From: JAAFJT01 sp043744275
GTDB lineage: Bacteria > Bacteroidota > Bacteroidia > Chitinophagales > Saprospiraceae
Reading direction: 5' to 3'
NCBI GenBank assembly: GCA_043744275.1
Contig: JAYTUY010000173.1
Location: 1-64,000 of the forward strand
DNA: 64,000 nt
Made by a program: the position numbers and the translations under genes. Positions within the stretch are counted from its first letter, which is position 1. Every line of letters starts with the position of its first letter. Shown here piece by piece: positions 50,583 through 59,082 of this stretch. The notes beneath the pieces are model-generated. The model searched no databases. It saw nothing but the letters and a program-made list of their open reading frames with translations, and was not told the origin of the DNA.

Positions 50583-50793
50583 TTTAATAGACAATCATGA
50601 TTGTTTAGTTAGAACTTTTTAAAAATTTTAACTCGTTTAAAATTAATTTTTATGGTAACAACTTAGCTTACTTCCGAAGGGGAAATCCTTAAGAAGGATG
50701 TTCAATTCGCTCATAAAATGAATGTTTTTATGAGTTTCTGAGCTTAACTCCCCCTTTTGGCAGGGCTAATTGGTTCTGAAAAAAGCTATAACT

Positions 50794-50954
50794 GTGCGAG
50801 TCCGCTGGACTCGTAATATATATTTCAGGGCTAAATTTCTACAAACGTCAGAGTCCTCTGGACTCTTTTAAGATTTCAATATAGAGTCCAGAGGACTCTG
50901 ACGTTTGTAGAAATAGGGTAATTAGTAATTTAAACGAGTCCAGCGGACTCGCAC
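50794..50954. repeat. Nested inverted repeats, GAGTCC-NNN-GGACTC family (copy 2)
   Basis: Outer arms 50794-50814 and 50934-50954 contain GAGTCCGCTGGACTC; inner arms 50834-50865 and 50883-50914 match perfectly over 32 bp and contain ACAAACGTCAGAGTCC. The family matches 7322-7492. It lies in the gap between the RND pump and its outer-membrane partner. Confidence 0.9.
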
Positions 50955-51089
50955 ATTTTAGAACCAACCTGCCCTTTAGGGGTTGAGGGGCGTAGTTACA
51001 TTTTATAATAAAGCCCCCCCTCAGTATATGTCGGATTTTGGATGTCGGAAATATGCCAAAATCCGACATCGAAAGCCCTCAGTATAAAC

Positions 51090-54000
51090 CTAATTCAACT
51101 CCTCCGTCAAAGGCAATTCCTCTTCATGTTCAACAATGTGATGCTTTTCGGAGATGCGCCCGAAGATGTAGTACAAGCCTGGAATGAGGAGGACACCAAA
51201 AATTGTCCCAATCAACATGCCGCCTGCCGAGGCTGAACCGATTGTTTTGTTACCGATAGCACCCGGTCCCGTTGCTCTGATTAATGGAATCAAACCAGCA
51301 ATAAAAGCGAAAGAAGTCATTAAGATTGGACGCAGACGAACCGCTGCCCCTTCAATAGCCGCTTGTAAAACAGTGGCTCCTGCCTTGTGTCTTTGCACAG
51401 CAAACTCCACAATTAATACCGCATTTTTAGCGAGCAAACCAATCAACATGACCATTGACACCTGTGCATAAATATTGTTCTCTAAACCCATGATTTTGAG
51501 CATCATAAATGCACCGAAAATACCCGTTGGCAAGGATAAGATAATAGGGAAAGGCAAAATAAAACTCTCGTATTGTGCCGCTAAAAGCAAATACACAAAT
51601 GCCAAAACAATCAAGAAAATATAAATAGCTTGGTTGCCTTGTCCGACTTGGTCTTTAGAAATACCTGCCCAATCAATACCAAAACCGCGTGGCAATTTGC
51701 TCTTGGCGACTTCAGTAATGGCAGCAATCGCCGCACCGCTACTGTATCCAGGCGCGGCATCACCACTGACTTCCGAAGCATTATACATATTGTGTCGAGT
51801 AATTTCTGAGAGTCCATACACTTTATCCATTGTCATGAAGGCAGAGAAAGGCACCATTTCACCTTTATCATTTTTGACATAGAGTTTCAAAATATCATCT
51901 GGTAATGCTCGATATTCGGGCAACGCTTGCACCATGACTTTATATTGCCTATCATATTTAATGAAACTTGTTTCATAATTACTACCCACCAGCGTAGAGA
52001 GCGTCGTCATGGCATTTTCAATGGTCACGCCTTTTTGTTGGGCTCTATCATTGTCCACATTCAACATATATTGAGGGAAACTGGCACTATAAAAAGTAAA
52101 AACAGAAGACAATTCAGGTCTTTTGCTCAATTCCTCTACGAAATTTTTACTCACTGTCTCCATTTTTTTATAATCGCCGCTGCCGCCTTTATCCAATAAA
52201 CGCAACTCAAAACCACCAGCCGCACCATAACCAGGCACAGCAGGAGGTGGAAAAAACTCTATACTCGCTCCTTTTATATCTTTTGTTTTCTCTTCCAATT
52301 CTTTCATTATTTCCTGCATAGAATGCTTTCTGTCATCCCAAGTTTTGAGATTGATAAGGCACGTACCGGCATTGGCTCCTGTACCTTCCGACAGAATTTC
52401 ATAGCCTGCCAAAGCAGAGACCGAAGCAACACCCTCAATATCTTGAGCAATTCTTTGTACTTGAGCACTCACTTCATCTGTCCTTTCCAATGTAGAACCT
52501 GGGGGAGTCAAAATGATGGCATAAAAAACGCCTTGATCTTCATTGGGGATAAAACCCGATGGAATAGCACCGCTTAAAAACCAAGTGCCCAAACAGAAAC
52601 CCACTAAAACTAAAAAAGTCACCACACGCCGATTGACGATTAAAGTCAAAATACTTTTATAGCGTCCAAGCACTTTATTGAAACCATTGTTGAAAGCATT
52701 GATAAAGAGATTAATCGGGTTTTTACTCTTTTTCTTCCCGTGCGTATTCTTGAGCATAGCGGCACACAACGCAGGGGTGAGGGTCAAGGCAATGACACCC
52801 GATAAAATAATGGACGTTGCCATTGTCACCGAAAACTGCCGATAGAAAATACCCACAGGACCTTGCATAAATGCCACTGGAATAAATACCGCCGCCATCA
52901 CGAGCGTGATAGCGATGATAGCCCCGCTTATTTCGTGCATCGCTAACTCGGTAGCCTCTTGCGCTTCAACGTTCAGTTCTTCCATTTTGGCATGGACAGC
53001 TTCCACCACCACAATGGCATTATCCACGACAATACCAATCGCCAACACTAAGGCAAAGAGGGTGATAAGGTTGAGCGTAATACCAAAAAATTGCATGAAA
53101 AAGAAAGTCCCAATCAAGGACACAGGCACGGCAATGGCAGGAATGAGGGTAGAACGCCAATCGCCCAAAAATATAAAGACCACCAAACCCACCAATATAA
53201 AGGCTTCAATCAAGGTATGAATCACCTTCTCGATGGAGGCATCTAAGAATTTGGAAACGTCGTAACTGATTTCATATTCCATCCCTTTGGGAAAAGATTC
53301 TGATTTTATCTCTGCTAATCTGGCTTTTACATTCTTAATAACCTCGCTCGCATTACTGCCGTAAGATTGCTTTATCATAATGGCTGCTGAAGGTTTGCCA
53401 TTCAATTTTGAATATAAATCGTAGTAAGAACTACCAAATTCAACATCAGCCACATCTTTAATGCGCAAGATTTGACCATCGGGCGTAGAGCGCAAGATGA
53501 TATTTTCGTAACCTTCTTTATTGCTAAATCTGCCAGGATATTTTAAAACATATTCAAATGCTTGCGATTTTTTGCCTGAGCTTTCTCCAGTTCTACCAGG
53601 CGAAGCCTCCAAACTTTGTTCGTCTAAGGCTTTCAAAACTTCATCGGCTGAAATTTTATAAGCCAACATTCTATCAGGTTTCAACCAAATCCGCATGGAA
53701 TATTCTCTATCGCCCAAAATATCCGCTACGCCTACTCCATTGACTTGCTTCAATTCAGACAGCAAGTTAATGTCGGCAAAATTGTATAGAAAATTGACAT
53801 CTAAATTGGGGTCATTGCTATACAAGTTGAGATACATCAACATGTTGGACTCCTCTCGGGTGATTTTCACACCTTCTCTCACCACAATCGGCGGTAATTT
53901 ATTAATCACAGCAGCCACCCGATTCTGAACATTCACCGAAGCAATGTTCGGGTCTGTTCCCAAATTAAATACGCATTGAATCGTCGCTGTACCGTCGTTA

Positions 54001-54248
54001 CCCGCATCGGATGCGACATATTTTATCCCTGGAATACCGTTGATGGCACGTTCCAACGGAATCACGACCGCTTTAATCATCAATTCGCCGTTAGCACCAG
54101 GGTACTCGGCTGTAATATTCACTTTGGGCGGAGAAATAGAAGGGAACTGCGTGACGGGCAATTGCGTTAAAGCCAATGCTCCGAGCAAACTAATAATGAG
54201 TGAGATAACAATAGAGAGTATTGGTCTCGATATAAATTGATTAAACAT
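51090..54248 (-). CDS. RND efflux pump inner-membrane transporter (HAE1 family)
   Basis: 1052 residues, AcrB-like. Visible features are FNQFISRPILSIVISLIISLLGALAL at the start, LPVTQFPSISPP, the intramembrane aspartates in AIGIVVDNAIVVVEAVHAKMEE (about residue 405), the two porter domains and the second helical half (VMLIGLLAKNAVLIVEFAVQ, LRPILMTSFAFIAGLIPL). Uses proton gradient to export hydrophobic drugs or similar compounds through the MFP and OMF partners. The MFP stop is 10 bp upstream. Notably it has no exact signal-motif copy over 3.1 kb. Confidence 0.95.
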   Translation of the reverse strand: MFNQFISRPILSIVISLIISLLGALALTQLPVTQFPSISPPKVNITAEYPGANGELMIKAVVIPLERAINGIPGIKYVASDAGNDGTATIQCVFNLGTDPNIASVNVQNRVAAVINKLPPIVVREGVKITREESNMLMYLNLYSNDPNLDVNFLYNFADINLLSELKQVNGVGVADILGDREYSMRIWLKPDRMLAYKISADEVLKALDEQSLEASPGRTGESSGKKSQAFEYVLKYPGRFSNKEGYENIILRSTPDGQILRIKDVADVEFGSSYYDLYSKLNGKPSAAIMIKQSYGSNASEVIKNVKARLAEIKSESFPKGMEYEISYDVSKFLDASIEKVIHTLIEAFILVGLVVFIFLGDWRSTLIPAIAVPVSLIGTFFFMQFFGITLNLITLFALVLAIGIVVDNAIVVVEAVHAKMEELNVEAQEATELAMHEISGAIIAITLVMAAVFIPVAFMQGPVGIFYRQFSVTMATSIILSGVIALTLTPALCAAMLKNTHGKKKSKNPINLFINAFNNGFNKVLGRYKSILTLIVNRRVVTFLVLVGFCLGTWFLSGAIPSGFIPNEDQGVFYAIILTPPGSTLERTDEVSAQVQRIAQDIEGVASVSALAGYEILSEGTGANAGTCLINLKTWDDRKHSMQEIMKELEEKTKDIKGASIEFFPPPAVPGYGAAGGFELRLLDKGGSGDYKKMETVSKNFVEELSKRPELSSVFTFYSASFPQYMLNVDNDRAQQKGVTIENAMTTLSTLVGSNYETSFIKYDRQYKVMVQALPEYRALPDDILKLYVKNDKGEMVPFSAFMTMDKVYGLSEITRHNMYNASEVSGDAAPGYSSGAAIAAITEVAKSKLPRGFGIDWAGISKDQVGQGNQAIYIFLIVLAFVYLLLAAQYESFILPFPIILSLPTGIFGAFMMLKIMGLENNIYAQVSMVMLIGLLAKNAVLIVEFAVQRHKAGATVLQAAIEGAAVRLRPILMTSFAFIAGLIPLIRATGPGAIGNKTIGSASAGGMLIGTIFGVLLIPGLYYIFGRISEKHHIVEHEEELPLTEELN

Positions 54249-54257
54249 ATTTTTTTC

Positions 54258-55343
54258 TTATTGTTTAATGAGTTGCAAATGCTCCACCACCTCTTTTGCA
54301 GCGAGCAATTCAGTTTGGACTTTATCATTTTCTTTCACCGTCTGAACACCTTCCAAAAGTATTTTGTCATTGATGGTAATGCCCGATTCGATGACATATA
54401 AATTGGACAGTTTTTGTTTGACGACTATATTTCTGGCTTTTACGACATTGTTTTCATCCAAAACATAGACATATATTTTGTCTTGCAATTCAAAAGTTGC
54501 TTTTTGAGGAATAACAAGCGCATTTTTCAACTCAACAGGCAATTGTACTTTTCCTGTTTCGCCATGTTTGAGTAGCAAATCAGGGTTGGGAAATTTTGCC
54601 CGAAAAGCAATACTCCCCGTGTTTTTATCAAACTCGCCTTCTATGGTTTCAATCACACCTTTATATTTATGTGGCAGACCATTAGCCAGTATGAGCGATA
54701 CACTTGATTTCTCCTTATCCTTTCCTTTTGCTTTAAAATCCAAATATTCTTTTTCAGAAACATTGAAATAAGCATACACTTCTCTATTATTGGAGAGCGA
54801 AGTCAATAAAGTACCTTCATCAATAAGGCTACCCACTTTAAATTTCAACCTATCCACTACCCCGCTAAAAGGAGCCGATATTTTCGTAAAAGTGAGAGCT
54901 GCTTCCGCGATACCTTGTTCAGCTTTTGCTTCATTGAGCTTAGCCACTGCCAATGCCAATTCTGTTGGCGAAACGATATTTTTTTCTGCTAAGGTCTTCA
55001 CATTCTGCATTTCCAACTCAGTGGTGTTGACCCGTGCTTGTGCTTTGGCTAACTCTGCCTCATACTCTCGCGAGCGAATCGTGAACATCATTTGACCAGA
55101 CTCCACGCGTTGCCCTTCGTCAACTTTGATGGTTTCCAGAAAGCCTTTCACCTTAGCCCGCACCTCTATATTTTGAATAGATTGGATTTCGGCGATATAA
55201 TCCTTCGTGAGGATAGTGTCCATTAATATAGGTGTGGTAACGGGCAACTTAACCGCTTCTTTTGTTTCTTCTTCCTTTTTTTGATTACAAGAAGTAAAAC
55301 CTACAGCAGAGCATAGGCTAATCAACAGCAATAATTTTTTCAT
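54258..55343 (-). CDS. RND periplasmic adaptor (membrane fusion protein), lipoprotein
   Basis: 361 residues. Signal peptide with lipobox GFTSC (Cys at about 19). The HlyD-like body shows EIRAKVKGFLETIKVDEGQRVESGQMMFTI (lipoyl half-motifs), a coiled-coil hairpin with ELEMQNVKTLAEKNIVSPTELALAVAKLNEAKAEQ, then ISAPFSGVVDRLKFKVGSLIDEGTLLTSL. It links the RND pump with the outer-membrane channel. First gene of the operon. Confidence 0.94.
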   Translation of the reverse strand: MKKLLLLISLCSAVGFTSCNQKKEEETKEAVKLPVTTPILMDTILTKDYIAEIQSIQNIEVRAKVKGFLETIKVDEGQRVESGQMMFTIRSREYEAELAKAQARVNTTELEMQNVKTLAEKNIVSPTELALAVAKLNEAKAEQGIAEAALTFTKISAPFSGVVDRLKFKVGSLIDEGTLLTSLSNNREVYAYFNVSEKEYLDFKAKGKDKEKSSVSLILANGLPHKYKGVIETIEGEFDKNTGSIAFRAKFPNPDLLLKHGETGKVQLPVELKNALVIPQKATFELQDKIYVYVLDENNVVKARNIVVKQKLSNLYVIESGITINDKILLEGVQTVKENDKVQTELLAAKEVVEHLQLIKQ

Positions 55344-55571
55344 ATTATTTGATATTTTGAGAAAGCCATAGCCATTCTCTTGTCAGAAAATATTATTTGT
55401 AGAGCATTTTTGAGTCGAAATACTGAGGGGGTATCGCATCTGATACGTTTGCTGTATCGGATACATGTTTTAAAGTATAACCTCAAAACTTATCAACGAA
55501 TAATCTTTTTGAAATGAATTAATAAAAGGAGTTCGGGAAAACATATTCCCTTGTGGCGTCTAATTTTTGTG

Positions 55572-55931
55572 TTAAAGTCTAAATACGTTTATGTAAATAA
55601 AAAGAGGCGTCCTGCATTGTGAGAAAAATTTAGTGTAGAGGACTTTTGTAAAGAAGTGGTCGGACAAATTTTGTACAAAAAAAGCGGCGTATGAGTGAGG
55701 TGTTTTTCCTGAAGAATCTTTTTTTCTAACTGAATCATTAGAGTCATCATCGCAAAGGTCTTCAAAGCAAACGTCAAAAAGCAGGTTGTCACTATTGGAT
55801 TGACCAGAATCAAAAGCATATTCATGCTCAGTGATATTGCAACCCGATTGAAGTTCAGTATCATGGGCGCAAAGAGTATTTGGGGAAAATATTGCGAAGG
55901 CAATACTCAGAAAGAATAATATCTTTTTCAT
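55572..55931 (-). CDS. Small exported protein of unknown function
   Basis: 119 residues from the likely start MKKILFFLSIAFAIFSPNTLCA, a good signal peptide (frame open 8 codons further upstream). The mature part is acidic with several Cys (VCFEDLCDDD) and a hydrophobic aromatic tail. It lies 229 bp before the efflux operon, which has a motif copy (55421) in between. A role with the pump is possible but unsupported. Confidence 0.6.
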   Translation of the reverse strand: MKKILFFLSIAFAIFSPNTLCAHDTELQSGCNITEHEYAFDSGQSNSDNLLFDVCFEDLCDDDSNDSVRKKDSSGKTPHSYAAFFVQNLSDHFFTKVLYTKFFSQCRTPLFIYINVFRL

Positions 55932-56191
55932 GATTCCGCAAATGTACGAATACATTCAATAGAATAATACGTTTTTTTAAAATTTTTAGAACCTTCTGTT
56001 TGATTCAAAATTTTTATTTGTAGAATATCGGATAATCAGTTTTAATATTCTTTATTGTTCAATCAACATGGCACAAGTTTTGAATATATTTTAATATTAT
56101 ATATAAAAAACAAATTTTTCTTGTAAAATAATGGTTTGAACAGCCTATTGTGACACTACCATTATTTAAATTAAATTAATAAATAATCCAC

Positions 56192-57154
56192 ATGACAAAA
56201 AATGATTACAATTGCAGCCAACAAGAGCTGTACTCAGCAGGGCGTATTGCATGGAATCTTTGCGCCGACAATTTAGAACCCTTCACGGCTTTAAAAGCCA
56301 AATATACTGAGGGGTATATCACTCAAAACCTTGCGGATATAGAAGCTGCCGATGATATGCCCGACGACCGCGCTCGTTATGCTCCATCTGCTGCTGCGCG
56401 TTTGGATTTGATACAAGCCAAAGATTCTGTCATGACTTGTTTCAATGTGTTGAAAAGATACATTTTTGATGCTTTTCCAGCCGACATGCGCAAAACGATG
56501 AACGCTGCCGCAGGTCAAGGCTATGCCGCTAAAGCCAATGATGGCAGTTGGATCAATGTGTCGAGTTTGCTCAGTTCCGCCATCCCGTTTATGGATACGA
56601 ACATGGCAGCCTTGACCGCCAATGATAATATGCCCGTGGCGTTTGCAGACAACTTCAAAGCAGTGAAAAAAACCTTTGAAACAAAGCTCAAAGATTACAA
56701 TGGCGCAGACAAAGAAGGCAGTAAATTGACCAATGAAAAAATAGACCTCAACAACGCCATCTTTGGCACTATGACGTCTATGCTTTTAGATGCTCAAAGC
56801 ATTTTTGTTCAAAATCCAAGCCTTGCTAAAGAGTTTATATTTGCAAATTTGGTTTTACAAACACGCGGCGTCCGCCAATCAGGCATCAATGGAAAAGTGA
56901 CGCAAGTGGATAAGAAAAAAGCAATTGAAAATGCTGTGGTCACATTAATAGATGAAAGCAAATCAGTGACGACGCCTAAAGACGGGCGTTTTGAATTGTT
57001 CCCAGTGAGTGCTGGCACATACACGCTCACGATTGAGTGCGCAGGTTACGAGACGGTGACAGTGAAGAAGTTTGCAGTGAAAACGGGCGTGATGAGCCGA
57101 TTGAATGTGGTGTTGACGGCTGTGGTGGTGAGTCATCTGGTTCCGACTAATTAA
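56192..57154 (+). CDS. Hypothetical protein with C-terminal carboxypeptidase-regulatory-like domain
   Basis: 320 residues, no signal peptide. The first 230 residues are helical and alanine-rich and not recognised. The last 85 (SGINGKVTQVDKKKAIENAVVTLIDESKSVTTPKDGRFELFPVSAGTYTLTIECAGYET) form a CarboxypepD_reg-like beta-sandwich, usually an extracellular fold, which is odd in the absence of a signal peptide. One motif copy (56305) encodes Tyr-Thr-Glu-Gly. Confidence 0.75.
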   Translation: MTKNDYNCSQQELYSAGRIAWNLCADNLEPFTALKAKYTEGYITQNLADIEAADDMPDDRARYAPSAAARLDLIQAKDSVMTCFNVLKRYIFDAFPADMRKTMNAAAGQGYAAKANDGSWINVSSLLSSAIPFMDTNMAALTANDNMPVAFADNFKAVKKTFETKLKDYNGADKEGSKLTNEKIDLNNAIFGTMTSMLLDAQSIFVQNPSLAKEFIFANLVLQTRGVRQSGINGKVTQVDKKKAIENAVVTLIDESKSVTTPKDGRFELFPVSAGTYTLTIECAGYETVTVKKFAVKTGVMSRLNVVLTAVVVSHLVPTN

Positions 57155-57186
57155 AGGATTTGAATTTAGATTAACAATATTTTTGG

Positions 57187-57220
57187 ACGTCGGATGGGTG
57201 TAAGCCTTCCGACGTTTTTT
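57187..57220 (+). terminator. Rho-independent terminator
   Basis: ACGTCGGA and TCCGACGT with a T-run, directly after the 56192 gene. Confidence 0.85.
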
Positions 57221-57371
57221 GTTTTTAACACATACTTTTTTCTTTTTTTGTTACACATACGAGAATCATCTTTTAATCAAACGAAAAAATATCCATTTTT
57301 TATAATTTCTAATTACATTTGCCAATGCTCATATAGAGCCTTATTTTGTTTATTAACAAATTTTTAACTGC

Positions 57372-58430
57372 ATGATAAAGTCTTTAGAATTCATAGATTT
57401 TACTTGTTTTGATGATAATAAGTTTGAATTCTCATCAGGCATAAATGTTTTCATTGGGAAAAATGGCACGGGCAAAACCCACATTCTAAAAACTATAGCT
57501 GCCACCATCGCTGCCAATGATGAATTTATCCATTCAACTTCGCAATCCAAGGAACGATTTGAGTCCATTATAGCAGAAAAACTGATTAGTTATTTTAGAC
57601 CTGAACAGTTGGGTCGGCTTGCACGTCGCAAAGTCGGGCGAGTCAATTCCAAGGTTTCATTAAATGTGGACGACCAAATAATGACTTTTTCTTTTTCAGG
57701 GAACTCTAAAACTAATGTCAAATTAGAGCCATTGTCAAACATCCCTCAAATAAGCTCTTTATACCTCCCTCCACGCGAAATGTTTTCCCTGTTTGAAGGC
57801 TTTTTAGGTTTGAATGCTCAACGTGAGTTAGCTTTTGACGAAACGTATGTAAAACTGGCGGAGGCATTGGACGGACCTATACTGAGGGGACCTCGTTATG
57901 ATGAAATAAAAAAACTCATTTCACCCTTAGAAGATGCCCTTCAAGCAAAAGCTATAAAAGAAAATGGTCGCTTTTATTTAAAAGAAAAAAATCAGTTATT
58001 AGAAGCACATTTGGTGGCAGAGGGGCTTAGAAAAATAGCATCTGTGATGTATTTGATTACGAATGGCTCACTCAAACCAACGAATAATTCTATTCTTTTT
58101 TGGGACGAACCAGAATCGAATTTAAATCCTAATCTTATTACGGTCGTTTGTGACTTATTAAGACAATTGGCGGGCGATAATGTCCAAATTTTTATTGCAA
58201 CGCATGATTACTTATTAACACACCAGTTGTCTTTATATTCTGAATACAGAGATAAAAAAACACCACCCATGAAGTTTTTTTGTCTTGAAAAGCAAGATAA
58301 TGAAGGTACTAAAGTACAAACTGGCAGCACATTAGCAGACATTGATAACAACCCTATTTTAAATGAATATGCCGCTTTTTATGAATTAGAGCAATCATTT
58401 TTCGATAAATCCATAGAAAAAATCAAATAA
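57372..58430 (+). CDS. AAA ATPase (SMC/OLD-like), putative defence component
   Basis: 352 residues. The opening IKSLEFIDFTCFDDNKFEFSSGINVFIGKNGTGKTHILK carries Walker A (GKNGTGKT, 29-36). Walker B is LFWDEPESNLNP (about 246), followed by IFIATHDYLLTHQL (H-loop). This is the AAA_21/AAA_15-type ABC-like ATPase found in OLD, Septu, Gabija and other defence systems. No TOPRIM nuclease is present in the chain. The next gene, 9 bp downstream, encodes a PD-(D/E)XK-like protein, so the pair may form an ATPase-nuclease module. A motif copy (57890) encodes Ile-Leu-Arg-Gly. Confidence 0.8.
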   Translation: MIKSLEFIDFTCFDDNKFEFSSGINVFIGKNGTGKTHILKTIAATIAANDEFIHSTSQSKERFESIIAEKLISYFRPEQLGRLARRKVGRVNSKVSLNVDDQIMTFSFSGNSKTNVKLEPLSNIPQISSLYLPPREMFSLFEGFLGLNAQRELAFDETYVKLAEALDGPILRGPRYDEIKKLISPLEDALQAKAIKENGRFYLKEKNQLLEAHLVAEGLRKIASVMYLITNGSLKPTNNSILFWDEPESNLNPNLITVVCDLLRQLAGDNVQIFIATHDYLLTHQLSLYSEYRDKKTPPMKFFCLEKQDNEGTKVQTGSTLADIDNNPILNEYAAFYELEQSFFDKSIEKIK

Positions 58431-58439
58431 TAGAACATT

Positions 58440-59030
58440 ATGACAATCGTTTTTGACGAGAGTAATCTTCGTTTTACATTCGATGAGAATCATTGGAAGG
58501 TCATTAAATACGATGACCATCCGAGCCATGCTGCTATCAAAATATCGGAGCATAAAGCAATTGATTTTTTGGGCGTTTACAACAATAAAACACTTGTTTT
58601 TTTTGAGTTAAAAAACTATCGGCTACATCGGCTTGACCCATCTACTCAACAGGTCATGGCGAAGGGTGCAGAGGAATTATCTACCATAATTGCCCAAAAA
58701 GTTCGTGATAGTGTCTCTGGTATTGTTGGTTCAGGAAGAAATCCTGATAGTATTGACCATAATTTGTGGAGTCAAATCAGTGCAAAAATGATCAATGAAA
58801 AGAATGAATTTTACATCATTTCATGGGTTGAGGAAGATGCAGTACAAGGGTATTATAAATCTCAAAAACAACAAGCCAAAGCCATTTCTTTTCTTGATAA
58901 ATTGAAAAACAAACTGAAATGGTTGAATGCAAAAATTTCGATAAGACATATCAAGAATCTACCACCTTTCGAGGGATTTAAGGTCGAAAGACTTTCTGAA
59001 AACGAAATAAACACTTTAAGCGTTCTTTAA
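58440..59030 (+). CDS. Putative PD-(D/E)XK nuclease, partner of the AAA ATPase
   Basis: 196 residues. HKAIDFLGVYNNKTLVFFELKNYR gives Asp42, Glu56 and Lys58, a PD-(D/E)XK core. A helical segment (SEEL...IIAQKVRDSVSGIVGSG) and KNEFYIISWVEE follow. It has a clear paralogue at 63458 with the same catalytic spacing. Not recognised as a named family. Immediate adjacency to the AAA ATPase suggests a two-gene defence or DNA-repair unit. Confidence 0.7.
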   Translation: MTIVFDESNLRFTFDENHWKVIKYDDHPSHAAIKISEHKAIDFLGVYNNKTLVFFELKNYRLHRLDPSTQQVMAKGAEELSTIIAQKVRDSVSGIVGSGRNPDSIDHNLWSQISAKMINEKNEFYIISWVEEDAVQGYYKSQKQQAKAISFLDKLKNKLKWLNAKISIRHIKNLPPFEGFKVERLSENEINTLSVL

Positions 59031-59082
59031 TTTTAATTCTTAAATCAATCTTTTCATAAACCAAACTTGTATTTTTTTAACA

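Noticed and set aside
54258..55955. 55572 gene as a known metal-binding efflux accessory protein
   Set aside because: No recognised motif beyond a signal peptide and a few cysteines; kept as hypothetical.
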